A stretch of 64,000 nucleotides of DNA from Thiovibrio frasassiensis (GTDB taxonomy: Bacteria; Desulfobacterota; Desulfobulbia; Desulfobulbales; Desulfurivibrionaceae), in NCBI RefSeq assembly GCF_029607905.1, contig NZ_JAPHEH010000001.1, positions 711,530-775,529 of the forward strand. Reading direction: 5' to 3'. Position numbers and translations under genes: made by a program. Shown here one piece after another: positions 8,752 through 17,384 of this stretch. A model generated the notes under the pieces. That model was given only the letters and a program-made list of their open reading frames with translations. It ran no database searches and had not been told where the DNA came from. Each line of letters opens with the position of its first letter. Within the stretch, counting starts at the first letter, position 1.

Positions 8752-8781
8752 GTTTTCCCGACAACCGTCTGTCAGGAAAAC
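8752..8781. promoter_or_regulatory. 30-bp near-perfect palindrome, candidate regulator operator
   Basis: GTTTTCCCGACA and TGTCAGGAAAAC form a 12-bp inverted repeat with one mismatch around a 6-base centre. It lies between the response-regulator stop (8785) and the predicted arr promoter, centred about 78 bp upstream of the expected start. Neither strand has a U-rich tail after it, so an operator is more likely than an intrinsic terminator. It may be bound by the adjacent LuxR-type regulator; this is inference. Confidence 0.45.
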
Positions 8782-8784
8782 GGG

Positions 8785-9441
8785 CTATTTCGCGGAACGT
8801 TTTTGGCGGGAGACAAACTCAACCAGCTCGGCCCTGGTCTCCAGGCCAAGCTTGGCCATGGCCCTGGAGCGATAGGTCGCCACGGTTTTTTCACTCAAGA
8901 AATGCTGCTCGGCGATCTCCCTGCTCGTGTAGCCCATGGCCACCGCAAGCATGACCTGCTGCTCCCGCGTGCTCAGCGAGAGCCAGAGCAATTCCTCGGG
9001 GGAGGTTGCCCCTTTTTCCTGCGCGGCCAGGATATCCGGCATCATGGCCGGATGGATGTACATCTGCCCCCGCATCACCGAACGGATGGCGTAGAGCAGA
9101 TCGACATCCAGGCATTTCTTGAGAATAAAGCCCTTGGCGCCCTTGGCCACGGCCTCCTTGAGATACTGATGGTCCTCGTGCATGGTCAGCATGAGGACAC
9201 GGGTCTTGGCCGCCTGTCGCAAAATCTCCGGCAGAAGCAGAAGCCCGCTGGTTCCGGGCAGGGAAATATCGAGGAGCACGATGTCCGGTTGCAGCTCCTT
9301 GGCCTGAGCCAGAGCCTTTGGCCCCGAATCGGCAGTGCCCGCCACCTCCATGTCCGGTTCGGCATTGAGCAGCAGGCGCAAGCCGGAGAGAAGCACCGGG
9401 TGATCATCAACCACCAGAATCCGGATCATTTCATTGTTCAT
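8785..9441 (-). CDS. LuxR/NarL-type response regulator
   Basis: A 218-residue regulator. The receiver domain has the acidic pair Asp12-Asp13 and phospho-acceptor Asp58 (DIVLLDISLPG). The C-terminal LuxR-type helix-turn-helix contains LSTREQQVMLAVAMGYTSRE and FLSEKTVATYRSRAMAKL. The start at 9441 overlaps the kinase stop by 11 bases; a second ATG at 9429 lacks a ribosome site. It is the last gene of the lipoprotein-kinase-regulator operon and lies just ahead of the molybdoenzyme operon, whose transcription it probably controls. The palindrome at 8752-8781 is a candidate site. Confidence 0.9.
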   Translation of the reverse strand: MNNEMIRILVVDDHPVLLSGLRLLLNAEPDMEVAGTADSGPKALAQAKELQPDIVLLDISLPGTSGLLLLPEILRQAAKTRVLMLTMHEDHQYLKEAVAKGAKGFILKKCLDVDLLYAIRSVMRGQMYIHPAMMPDILAAQEKGATSPEELLWLSLSTREQQVMLAVAMGYTSREIAEQHFLSEKTVATYRSRAMAKLGLETRAELVEFVSRQKRSAK

Positions 9442-10894
9442 GGCAAACCCCCGCCTTGGCAGGCATTTCAAAAACCAGCATGGTTCCATCGCCCGGACCG
9501 CTTTCAATCCGGAAAGTTCCCTGCAGCAACTGGGCTCTCTCCTTCATGCCCAATACCCCGAGCTTGGTCTTAGAATCAACCCGTTCCGGCTCAAAACCAA
9601 TGCCGTTGTCCTCGATCACCCCCCGGATATTCTCCCCGCGCCATTCCAGAAGCACGCTCACCTCCGTGGCCCGGGCATGTCGCGCCACATTGGAGAGAGC
9701 TTCCTGCACGATCCGGTAGACGCAGGTTTCCGTGCAACCATCCGGCCTTTTCTCGGCAAAACCGATGATGGTCAGCTCCACCGGTATCTCCTGCCGGGTG
9801 ATAAAACCCCGCACCAGCATCTCCACCGCCGGGACCAGACCAAGATCGTCCAGCACACTGGGCCGCAATGCCACCGCCAGATTATGGATCGCCTCCATCT
9901 CCTCGGTTATGGCCTTTCGTAACCGACCGATACTCTGGCGGGCCTCGGTCTCGTTTTTCGCGTTTTCCAACATCTTGAGATCAACCATGACCGAAGCCAG
10001 GGCCTGGCCGGTCTGGTCGTGGAGCTCGCGGGCGATCCGTTTTCTTTCTCCTTCCTGCCCGGCCATGACCCGGTGCAGAAAATCCCGCTGGAGATGTTCC
10101 TTTTCCAATCGGGCCTTATCCGCGCTGGCAAGAGAAAGCACCATGGCATTGAATCCCTCCAAGAGCTTTCCCAGTTCGTCCTGACTTTCCGCCGGGGCCA
10201 GGCTCACGGAATAATCCCCGCGCCGCACGGCCCGGGTTGCTTCGAGCAGTCGGCCCACCGGCCGGGTGATAATCCAGGTCAGTCCCAAGGACAACAACAC
10301 CCCAAATACCGCGACCAACAAGGTTGTCCGGGCAAGGGATCCGGTGATCACCCCTATCTGACGGCGCAGGCTGTCGCCCTTCACCCCGGCCACCACCGCG
10401 CCTTCGTTGCCGTTGCTGATGCCTGCCGTCGCCTCCCAGATGCCGCCCTCGTTGGTGCGCAGCAGTCTCGGCCCGGAACCCTGCGGGGAGAGGCGGGAAG
10501 CCTTCTCCAACAGATCCGCCGGAAACCCGCCTTCAAAGGTATGGGCAACCACCTGCCCTGCACCATTGCGGACAAAAACATAACGCAGGTCCGGGCGATT
10601 CTGCACCGTGTTCCTGAGCATCTGGGTCAGGCCGTAGACATCGTTGATCAGCAGATAGTCGTGAGACTGATAGGAGAGTTCCGTTGCCACGAAGCGGCTC
10701 TCTTCCCGGAGAAAAGCTTCGATGTTCTCGCTGAGCGCCGCCTGCACCTTGTAAATGGTGACCGCGCCGAAGAGGAGGATCAGAGCCAGGGCCAGCCCCA
10801 GAATCTTCAGCTTCAACGGCACACTGAGCAGAACGGACCTGCCCCGCCGCACGGCTTGCCGGAGAAAAGCTGTCAAAGCGACAGGCACGGGCAC
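9431..10894 (-). CDS. Membrane sensor histidine kinase (HisKA_3 type)
   Basis: A 487-residue kinase. A first membrane helix (about 29-49) is followed by a periplasmic sensor segment (about 50-188), a second helix (about 190-210), HAMP (211-262), a HisKA_3 dimerisation/phospho-acceptor region with His292 in ERKRIARELHDQTGQAL, and an HATPase domain with NVARHARA, EDNGIGFE and GVLGMKERA. This is the NarX-like class that pairs with LuxR-type regulators. It lies 6 bases after the PhnD-like lipoprotein gene and overlaps the regulator gene. The periplasmic segment is short and may read the state of the separate binding lipoprotein. Confidence 0.92.
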   Translation of the reverse strand: MPVPVALTAFLRQAVRRGRSVLLSVPLKLKILGLALALILLFGAVTIYKVQAALSENIEAFLREESRFVATELSYQSHDYLLINDVYGLTQMLRNTVQNRPDLRYVFVRNGAGQVVAHTFEGGFPADLLEKASRLSPQGSGPRLLRTNEGGIWEATAGISNGNEGAVVAGVKGDSLRRQIGVITGSLARTTLLVAVFGVLLSLGLTWIITRPVGRLLEATRAVRRGDYSVSLAPAESQDELGKLLEGFNAMVLSLASADKARLEKEHLQRDFLHRVMAGQEGERKRIARELHDQTGQALASVMVDLKMLENAKNETEARQSIGRLRKAITEEMEAIHNLAVALRPSVLDDLGLVPAVEMLVRGFITRQEIPVELTIIGFAEKRPDGCTETCVYRIVQEALSNVARHARATEVSVLLEWRGENIRGVIEDNGIGFEPERVDSKTKLGVLGMKERAQLLQGTFRIESGPGDGTMLVFEMPAKAGVCHEQ

Positions 10895-10900
10895 CTCTCC

Positions 10901-11827
10901 TTAAAATCCATACAGTTTTGGCTCAGGCTCCACGAAGCGTTCCACCCCGAGCACGGCCAGGGCTTTTTCCCCCTCCGCATCCTGATGCAGTCCGAGGAGC
11001 AAATCTTTCAGCAAGGCCTTTCTCTCCGGGGAGATGGTGCGCGGCACCACCACCGGGGGGATGCCGAAATCCCGCGATTCCCAGATCACCCTGGTCCGCC
11101 GGGCAATATCCGGGTTGCGCTTTACGGCAAATTCATAGACCAGGCTGTCCACCGAAGCGCCGTCCGCGACACCCTCCATGACCGCAGCCATGGAACGATC
11201 ATGACTGTAAGTGAAAATCGTCCGGCCGAAAAAGGTTTCCGGCTGCTGCCCCATACCCTGCAACAGGGAGAGGGGGTAGAGATAGCCGGTGTTGGAAAGC
11301 GGGTCGGTGAAGGCGAACACCTTGCCGCGCAGATCGGTAAATTCCCGGGCCGGGGAAGCGGCAGGCACGATGACAAAGGCCCGATAGGTGGTCTTGCCGT
11401 TGATCCGCGGGACAACCAGCAGCGAGATTGCCCCGTTCCGGGCGCCTTCGACATAGGCCCCGGTGCAGATGAAGCCGAGATCCACCACGTTTCTGGCCAG
11501 CAGGTCGTTCAGCTCCTGGTAGGTTTTGCGCTGCACCAGGATTGCCGGTTTGCCCATCTTGCGCCCCAGGTAATTGATGAGCGGCTGGTAGGAAAGCGCC
11601 GTACCCTGGGGAGAAAGAATGGCCCCCACCCCGATCCGCAGCGATTGGGAATCCGGCTCGACTTGCCCCGCCGGGAGCTGCCGGAGGTTGTCCAGCCGGA
11701 TCAGGCGATCCTGCTCCACCTTTTCCTGCTGCCCACCTTCGCAGCCGGCCAGCAGAAAGAAAAGAAGGCCCAGACACACGGCCTTGCGCCAGACACCGCC
11801 AGACTTTCTTTTCGTGAACATGGTCAT
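10901..11827 (-). CDS. PhnD-like periplasmic binding lipoprotein, probable sensor component
   Basis: A 308-residue solute-binding protein of the phosphate/phosphonate (PhnD-like) class. Its lipoprotein signal ends in LLAGC (Cys29), so it is anchored in the envelope. The family pattern is visible in LRIGVGAILSPQGTALSYQP, LGFICTGAYVEGA, LRGKVFAFTDPLSNTGY and VADGASVDSLVYE. No permease or ATPase genes are adjacent; instead a histidine kinase follows 6 bases later. This mirrors AioX/ArxX-type arsenic sensors and the PhnD-like domain of TtrS, so ligand sensing rather than uptake is likely. The ATG at 11827 is preferred; a GTG at 11842 is also possible. Confidence 0.85.
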   Translation of the reverse strand: MTMFTKRKSGGVWRKAVCLGLLFFLLAGCEGGQQEKVEQDRLIRLDNLRQLPAGQVEPDSQSLRIGVGAILSPQGTALSYQPLINYLGRKMGKPAILVQRKTYQELNDLLARNVVDLGFICTGAYVEGARNGAISLLVVPRINGKTTYRAFVIVPAASPAREFTDLRGKVFAFTDPLSNTGYLYPLSLLQGMGQQPETFFGRTIFTYSHDRSMAAVMEGVADGASVDSLVYEFAVKRNPDIARRTRVIWESRDFGIPPVVVPRTISPERKALLKDLLLGLHQDAEGEKALAVLGVERFVEPEPKLYGF

Positions 11828-11906
11828 GACAGAATATATCACACGGGGTTTATGGTTTTTCCCTCAGAAAGTAACCATGCTGCGACCGAGACTGCCGTGC
11901 AGCATA

Positions 11907-12530
11907 TCACTCAAGAATAAACCCGGCCACCGGAAGGTCTTTTCCCCACGTTTGCCAGGCACCGGCGTGAATATCCAGGGTCCGGGCCTCGCTGTCGTAG
12001 ACGGCCTCGATGTTCGACTCCAGGCTGCATCTGCGATCGTAGTTGGTGTGGGTAAAAACGAGGCGATAGACCGTCTCGCTTTGCGCAACAACCTTCTCAA
12101 CATAGGCGACATGGCCAGTTGGCATCTTTCTCCGGCTGTTGGCCGCAAGGATAAGGATACTGCCGGGCTGGGGGATAAGCGAGGTGTTACCGCGCTCTTT
12201 TTCACAGGCAAACCAGGTAAGGGGTCCATTTTCGTGCCCCAGGCGGCAACTGGCGATGCCGCTCCGGCAACGGGCAAAGGGAAGGCTCTGGGGTTCGCAG
12301 CGTCGCCCCTTGCTCCCGGGCCGCAGCGGAAAACACTCTGCCGTATCGCGCCCCTGCTCAGCAAGGGGTGCGCTGAAATTCTCCCGCGAAGAGAGCTGCC
12401 CTGGAAACGGCTCAACCATCGGCTCCTGGCCTGAAGAGGGGGCAGCCAGGGATTCTGGCCCGCCGCAGCCGAAACTCAACAGTAAAAACAGAAAAATTTT
12501 GCCGACCACCCGAACGGTACTTGGCTGCAT
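11907..12530 (-). CDS. Exported CHAP-like amidase family protein
   Basis: A 207-residue exported protein. The N-terminal hydrophobic stretch ends in LLSFGC, a weak lipobox. The C-terminal half resembles CHAP (NlpC/P60-like) peptidoglycan amidase-type domains: LPFARCRSGI, PQPGSILIL, TGHVAYVEKVV, FTHTNYDRR and GAWQTW. CHAP enzymes normally have the catalytic Cys just before the PFAR motif, whereas here a Cys lies further upstream (RRCEPQSLPFAR), so activity is uncertain. It lies downstream of the sensory lipoprotein gene with opposite reading away from the ABC-F gene. Family assignment is tentative. Confidence 0.6.
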   Translation of the reverse strand: MQPSTVRVVGKIFLFLLLSFGCGGPESLAAPSSGQEPMVEPFPGQLSSRENFSAPLAEQGRDTAECFPLRPGSKGRRCEPQSLPFARCRSGIASCRLGHENGPLTWFACEKERGNTSLIPQPGSILILAANSRRKMPTGHVAYVEKVVAQSETVYRLVFTHTNYDRRCSLESNIEAVYDSEARTLDIHAGAWQTWGKDLPVAGFILE

Positions 12531-12715
12531 AAGGATTCCGTGCTGCTCTGGTTGCTCTGAGGCCTACCGCGCCAGATTCTTTGCCGCATCATAGCAGACC
12601 CCCCCACCCTTGACAATGGCAAGGCAGGTTGAGCTGAATGATTGCGGGAGAATAGGGTTGCACCGCCTTGGCCATCATGCTATAAATGCCGTCTTTTCCT
12701 GGAGATACCCTCAGC

Positions 12716-12760
12716 ATGATTGTTGAAATCGCAAGAAGCCGCGATTACAGCAGAGAGTGA
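12716..12760 (+). CDS. Possible leader peptide 1 upstream of ABC-F gene
   Basis: A 14-codon frame, MIVEIARSRDYSRE, opens the first leader unit. GGAGA lies 11 bases upstream of its ATG. It is nearly the same as the second leader frame (MIVEIA..RDY), which is the main reason to suspect that it is translated. ABC-F genes are often controlled by leader-peptide attenuation, but here this is only inference. Confidence 0.25.
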   Translation: MIVEIARSRDYSRE

Positions 12761-12869
12761 CCACGACCGGCGACGGTTGCCGCTTCGTAACCATTTGATT
12801 TCGGAGTCTCGCTGGCTCGTTTACCTGTGTCACGACATGTGCCCTTTTTCCCTTTTTACGAGAACATTC

Positions 12870-12929
12870 ATGATTGTTGAAATCGCAACAAACCGCGATT
12901 ACAACGGGTATCACTTTGTAACTTTTTAA
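12870..12929 (+). CDS. Possible leader peptide 2 upstream of ABC-F gene
   Basis: A 19-codon frame, MIVEIATNRDYNGYHFVTF, opens the second leader unit and ends 47 bases before the ABC-F start. It shares MIVEIA..RDY with the first leader frame. The ribosome-site match (ACGAGA) is weak, as it is for the ABC-F gene itself. Confidence 0.25.
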   Translation: MIVEIATNRDYNGYHFVTF

Positions 12930-12976
12930 TTTTGGGTCACGAACCTGTTAACTTTTTCTTTTTTTGCGAGTGCATC

Positions 12977-14605
12977 ATGATACACCTCACCAACATCAGC
13001 AAACAGCACGGCTCACAGGTCCTTTTTGCCAACGCCAGCCTGCAGATACTCCCCGGCATCCGCACCGGGTTGGTCGGCCCCAACGGCGCCGGCAAATCCA
13101 CCATCTTCCGGCTGATCACCGGCGAGGAAGAACCGGACAAAGGCGAGATCACCTGCGCCAAGAAAACGGTGATCGGCTATTTTTCCCAGGAGGTGGGCGA
13201 GATGTCCGGCCGCTCGGCCCTTGAGGAAACCATGGCCGCCGTAAGCGAGGTGCTGCGGCTGGGCGAGGAGCTTAAGGTTATGGAGGCGGCCATGGCTCTG
13301 CCCATGGAGGATGAGGCCATGACCGCGCTGCTTACAAAATACGGCGACGCCATGGAGGAGTTCGAGCATCGCGGCGGCTACGATCTGGAATCCCGCGCCC
13401 AGGCGGTATTGACCGGGCTGGGCATCGGGCCGGAGGATTTCAACCGGCCGGTGGAATCGTTCAGCGGCGGCTGGAAGATGCGCATCGCCCTGGCCCGCAT
13501 CCTGACCATGAACCCCGATGTCCTGCTGCTCGACGAGCCCACCAACCATCTGGACGTGGAGTCCATCGTCTGGCTGGAGGAATGGCTGGCCAAGGAGTTC
13601 AAGGGCGCGGTGCTCATGACCTGCCATGACCGCGATTTCATGAACCGCTTGGTTTCCCGGATCATCGAGGTGGCCAACTCCACCATCACCACCTACAGCG
13701 GCAATTACGATTTTTACCTGCGCGAACGGGAGATCCGGCGGGAACAGCTGGCAGCCAGCTTCCGCCGCCAGCAGGAGATGCTGGCCAAGGAGGAGGATTT
13801 CATCGCCCGCTTCGCGGCCCGCGCCTCCCATGCCTCCCAGGTGCAATCCCGGGTCAAGAAGCTGGAGAAGATCGAGCGCATCGAGCTGCCCGTGGAACAG
13901 CGGGTGATCAGTTTCGAATTCAACGAGCCGCCCCGCAGCGGCGACGACGTGGTACGCATGGAAGGACTGGCCAAGAGTTGGCCTCTGGACGGGGGCGGCG
14001 AACGGCCGGTGTTCAGCGGGATTTCCGGGGTGATCCAGCGGGGGGAAAAGGTGGCGGTGGTCGGGGTCAACGGCGCGGGCAAGTCTACTTTTCTTAAAGT
14101 ATTGGCCGGCCAGACCGAGCCCAGCAGCGGCAGCGCCACCATCGGGGCCAATGTCAGCTTAGGCTATTTCAGCCAGCATGCCATGGATGTCCTGGTCCCG
14201 GAACGAACCGTCTTCGATACGGTGCAGGACGCCCTGCCCCAGGCCAATATCGGCACGGTGCGCAATCTCTGCGCCGCCTTTCTCTTTCAGGGCGATACGG
14301 TGGACAAACAGATCAAGCTGCTGTCCGGCGGCGAAAAAAGCCGGGTGGTGCTGGCCACCATGCTGGCGAAGCCGCTCAATTTCCTGATTTTAGACGAGCC
14401 CACCAACCACCTGGACATCCAGTCCCGGGAGATCCTGCTGGGCGCGCTGCAGAAATTCACCGGCACCGTGGTGCTGGTCAGCCATGACCGGCATTTTCTC
14501 CGCTCGCTGGTGAACCGGGTCATGGAAGTGGATCACGGAGAGATGCGGTCCTACGGGGGGGATTACGAATACTACCTGCGCAAATCGGGGCATCTGCCGC
14601 AATAA
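12977..14605 (+). CDS. ABC-F family ATPase (ribosome-associated)
   Basis: A 542-residue soluble protein with two ABC ATPase domains and no membrane part. Walker A motifs are GPNGAGKST (about residues 34-42) and GVNGAGKST (about 363). Signature motifs are FSGGWKMRIALARIL and LSGGEKSRVVLATML, and both Walker B motifs read LLDEPTNHLD or LILDEPTNHLD. The interdomain linker (about 235-310) is rich in Arg, Lys and Glu. ABC-F proteins bind the ribosomal E site and act in translation or antibiotic protection. The start MIHLTNIS at 12977 fits the family N-terminus; its ribosome site is weak. It converges with the PilZ gene. Confidence 0.93.
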   Translation: MIHLTNISKQHGSQVLFANASLQILPGIRTGLVGPNGAGKSTIFRLITGEEEPDKGEITCAKKTVIGYFSQEVGEMSGRSALEETMAAVSEVLRLGEELKVMEAAMALPMEDEAMTALLTKYGDAMEEFEHRGGYDLESRAQAVLTGLGIGPEDFNRPVESFSGGWKMRIALARILTMNPDVLLLDEPTNHLDVESIVWLEEWLAKEFKGAVLMTCHDRDFMNRLVSRIIEVANSTITTYSGNYDFYLREREIRREQLAASFRRQQEMLAKEEDFIARFAARASHASQVQSRVKKLEKIERIELPVEQRVISFEFNEPPRSGDDVVRMEGLAKSWPLDGGGERPVFSGISGVIQRGEKVAVVGVNGAGKSTFLKVLAGQTEPSSGSATIGANVSLGYFSQHAMDVLVPERTVFDTVQDALPQANIGTVRNLCAAFLFQGDTVDKQIKLLSGGEKSRVVLATMLAKPLNFLILDEPTNHLDIQSREILLGALQKFTGTVVLVSHDRHFLRSLVNRVMEVDHGEMRSYGGDYEYYLRKSGHLPQ

Positions 14606-14612
14606 CTGCGCG

Positions 14613-15326
14613 TTAGGCGCTGAGCCCCTTCTGCCGGGCGGCCCGTTCGAACATGAGGATCATCTGCGCCAGTTGCCGCTCCCCAGCGCTGGGCGGGATG
14701 AAATGGATACCGTAACTGGCGAATTTCGTCGTGCCGTTATCGGCCTTTCTGGCAATGGTTGCGGTTTCAAGCCTAACCAGCTGGCTCTCCACCCTTGCCG
14801 GCGCCCCGTATTCGTCTGCAGGCACCGCATGGTTGAGCTGGAGAGAGACCGCCTTAATATCGCTGGGCACCACCACCGGGGTTGCCTGCGGCAATCGGAC
14901 CAGGACCCCGTTGGAGCTGAGGTCGTCAATCCGGCCGGCGAGCAACCATTTGCTGGCGGTCAGAAAGATGGCCATACTCTCGGCAGTGGGCACTACCCGG
15001 TAGGCATGCCGCCGCTGGATGATGGAAATCTCCGCCGGAAGCGCAAGCTCCAAATAGTCATCCTTCAAGCGAAAAATCCGGCTCTTGCCGACGATATTGC
15101 GGCCAAGCACATCACGAAACTGAAACTCCACCTCCTCGGTGGTGAATTTCGAACCCTTATCCCGCTTGGCCAGGATCAACCGCGCGGATGAGACCTTGAC
15201 CACCCAGGCATCGCTGCGATGCCCATGCTGGACAATGCTCAGGGTTTTGCGCCGTTCCAGCATCTGCTCGAAGACCCGGCCGACAGCCCCCGCATCCCGA
15301 ACAATCTCAACTTCAGACTCTTCCAT
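14613..15326 (-). CDS. YcgR-like PilZ-domain protein
   Basis: A 237-residue cytoplasmic protein with a YcgR-like N-terminal domain (about 5-100) and a PilZ domain. The c-di-GMP-binding residues are in RRHAYR (105-110) and in DDLSSNG (about 133). Proteins of this build usually adjust flagellar or surface behaviour in response to c-di-GMP. The ATG at 15326 is chosen because GGGAG lies about 11 bases upstream. It is convergent with the ABC-F gene and is one of three PilZ proteins in the window (also 49.7 and 60.7 kb). Confidence 0.82.
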   Translation of the reverse strand: MEESEVEIVRDAGAVGRVFEQMLERRKTLSIVQHGHRSDAWVVKVSSARLILAKRDKGSKFTTEEVEFQFRDVLGRNIVGKSRIFRLKDDYLELALPAEISIIQRRHAYRVVPTAESMAIFLTASKWLLAGRIDDLSSNGVLVRLPQATPVVVPSDIKAVSLQLNHAVPADEYGAPARVESQLVRLETATIARKADNGTTKFASYGIHFIPPSAGERQLAQMILMFERAARQKGLSA

Positions 15327-15428
15327 CCCGTATAAAACTCCCTGCAACTCAGGTTCTTTCAGGTAACACCCGGAGACGACTCAAGGATACCAAGCTTTGC
15401 CCTCCCCGGTCAACAGCACCCCGTCCGG

Positions 15429-15453
15429 AAAAGGGAAAAAATGCTTTTTCCCC
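15429..15453. terminator. Weak bidirectional terminator-like hairpin
   Basis: AAGGGAAAAA and TTTTTCCCCTT form an A/T-rich inverted repeat in the gap between the PilZ gene start and the prfC end. On the minus strand it would follow prfC. It has one unpaired C and only short T tracts, so it is a low-confidence terminator. Confidence 0.3.
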
Positions 15454-15490
15454 TTGCTTTTCCCCGCCGCTTTCACGACAATAGAAGCAC

Positions 15491-15559
15491 GCCCCGATGG
15501 CCGCTTTTCACCCCCCTGCAGTTCCCCACAACTGCTCAGCGGCGAAGCCTCATCGGGGC
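15491..15559. other. Nested three-stem structured element after prfC
   Basis: Three nested complementary arms lie within 69 bases: GCCCCGATG/CATCGGGGC (15491-15499 with 15551-15559), GCCGCT/AGCGGC (15500-15505 with 15538-15543) and GCAGTT/AACTGC around the loop CCCCAC. The inner loops are asymmetric. There is no T tract on either side, so it is not a normal terminator. It lies 15 bases after the prfC stop on the minus strand. It could be a structured RNA, an mRNA 3' stabiliser or a small repeat element. Confidence 0.45.
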
Positions 15560-15574
15560 TTCCTTATGCCCGGC

Positions 15575-17161
15575 TCAGCTGTGCTCGCGGGTCTTGCGGA
15601 AGACGATCTCCGGAAACAACTCCTGGACCCTGCCCAACCGCCATTCGCTTTCCGCCAGATAGGCCAGATGCCCCTCGGCGTCCAGGGCCAGATGGGCCAG
15701 GTTCTTGCTCTTGAACGCATCGAGCTTCTTGCGGTCCTCGCAGTCGATCCAACGGGCAGTCGCATAGCTCACCGGCTCATACACCGCGTCCACCCCGTAT
15801 TCCGCCTTGAGTCGGGCCATGGTCACCTCAAACTGCAAAACCCCCACCGCGCCGAGAATATAGTCGCTGCCCATGGTCGGTCGAAAGAGCTGCACCGCGC
15901 CTTCCTCGGCCAGCTGCACCAGCCCCTTGTTCAGCTGCTTGATCTTAAGCGGATTCTTGATCAGCACCCGCCGAAAATGCTCGGGCGCAAAATTGGGGAT
16001 GCCGGTGAACTTGAGGGGCTCCTTGTCGGAGAAGGTGTCGCCGATCTTGATGGTCCCATGGTTGTGGATGCCGATAATGTCGCCGGGCCAGGCCTCCTCC
16101 ACATTGGTACGGTCCTGGGCCATGAAGATGGTGGCGTTGGCCAGGGCGACCTCCTTGCCGAGCCGGTGGTGCATGACCTTCATGCCCTTGGTGAACTTGC
16201 CGGAACAGATGCGGAAAAAGGCGATCCGGTCGCGGTGGGCCGGGTTCATGTTGGCCTGGATCTTAAAGGTGAAACCGGAAAAGGCTTCTTCGTCCGGGGA
16301 AACCATGCGGGTCGTGGTGGCGCGGGGTCCGGGCGGCGGGGCCAGCTCGACAAAGGCGTCCAGCAGCTCTTTCACCCCGAAGTTGTTGACGGCGCTGCCG
16401 AAGAAGACCGGCGTCTGGCTGGCCTTGAGATATTCCTTGTGGTCAAAGGGGCTGGCCGCCCCGGCCAGGAGTTCGAGGTCCTCGCGGAGCCGGTCTGCAT
16501 AGCTGCCCAACATCTGCTCCAAAAGAGGGTCATCCAGGTCCTTGACCATGATGGAGTCTTGGGGCCGCCGGTCCTTGCTGGGGGTGAAGAGATTCAGCTC
16601 CTGGCGCATGATATTATACACCCCCTTGAAGCCCTTACCCATGCCGATGGGCCAGGTAAGGGGGGTACACTCGATCTGCAGCTTCTCCTCAATCTCGCTC
16701 AGGATATCGAGAGGCTCGCGGCCCTCGCGGTCCAGCTTGTTGATGAAGGTGATCACCGGGGTATTGCGCATCCGGCACACTTCCATGAGCTTCTCGGTCT
16801 GGGCCTCGACCCCCTTGGCGCTGTCGATGACCATCAGGGCGCTGTCCACCGCGGTGAGTACCCGGTAGGTATCCTCGGAAAAATCCTTATGCCCGGGGGT
16901 GTCCAGCAGGTTGACCTCAAAGTCGCGGTAGTTGAACTGCATCACCGAGGTGGTCACCGAAATGCCCCGCTCCTTCTCGATCGCCATCCAGTCGCTGACC
17001 GCATGGTTGTCGGTTTTGCGCGACTTGACCGCCCCGGCCATCTGGATGGCCCCGCCAAAGAGCAGGAGCTTTTCCGTAAGGGTGGTCTTGCCCGCATCGG
17101 GATGACTGATGATGCCAAAGGTCCGGCGCCGCTTGATTTCTTTTTCCAATAGACTGCTCAT
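15575..17161 (-). CDS. prfC: Peptide chain release factor 3
   Basis: A 528-residue translational GTPase that recycles RF1/RF2 from the ribosome after termination. G motifs are SHPDAGKTT (G1), [14 protein letters not shown] (G3) and NKLDREGR (G4), and the RF3-specific stretches [10 protein letters not shown] and VGVLQFEV are present. Length matches the family (about 528). The start MSSLLEKEI at 17161 is supported by AAGGAG 7 bases upstream. It is transcribed away from the RNA methyltransferase gene, with about 260 bp between the two starts. Confidence 0.96.
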   Translation of the reverse strand: MSSLLEKEIKRRRTFGIISHPDAGKTTLTEKLLLFGGAIQMAGAVKSRKTDNHAVSDWMAIEKERGISVTTSVMQFNYRDFEVNLLDTPGHKDFSEDTYRVLTAVDSALMVIDSAKGVEAQTEKLMEVCRMRNTPVITFINKLDREGREPLDILSEIEEKLQIECTPLTWPIGMGKGFKGVYNIMRQELNLFTPSKDRRPQDSIMVKDLDDPLLEQMLGSYADRLREDLELLAGAASPFDHKEYLKASQTPVFFGSAVNNFGVKELLDAFVELAPPPGPRATTTRMVSPDEEAFSGFTFKIQANMNPAHRDRIAFFRICSGKFTKGMKVMHHRLGKEVALANATIFMAQDRTNVEEAWPGDIIGIHNHGTIKIGDTFSDKEPLKFTGIPNFAPEHFRRVLIKNPLKIKQLNKGLVQLAEEGAVQLFRPTMGSDYILGAVGVLQFEVTMARLKAEYGVDAVYEPVSYATARWIDCEDRKKLDAFKSKNLAHLALDAEGHLAYLAESEWRLGRVQELFPEIVFRKTREHS

Positions 17162-17384
17162 GTGCTCCTTCTCTCTCTGCTTTCCAGGTCGAAACCCGAC
17201 CCACGGAACAGCGTATATACTCCAAAAAACGCATTTTGTCAGCAAGTTCCGCAGAATCTCCGTCCGCAAAAACAGCGCCCTCTCCCCCTCCTCAGCGCAG
17301 CACCGGAGAAAAAACGACAACCACTCCTCCCTTGCCTCCCATGGCCTTGGGACGAATTTGCTTTATGCATCTCCGACTGGGGTG

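Larger units (their letters stand above)
12531..12976 (+). other. ABC-F leader region with imperfect tandem duplication
   Basis: This 446-bp gap holds no clear full-length gene. From 12715 it contains two related units (12715-12868 and 12869-12976). Their first 37 bases match at 34 positions, each with the small inverted repeat AATCGC/GCGATT around 8 bases (12727-12746 and 12881-12900). Each unit opens with ATGAT, as does the ABC-F gene itself, and the sequence before the second and third ATGAT is also alike (tttttacgagaacattc and tttttgcgagtgcatc). It looks like a duplicated translation-initiation leader. Confidence 0.65.

Noticed and set aside
12711-12914. A 67-residue minus-strand frame across the leader repeats
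   Set aside because: It merely reads the duplicated leader on the other strand, with no ribosome site or family.
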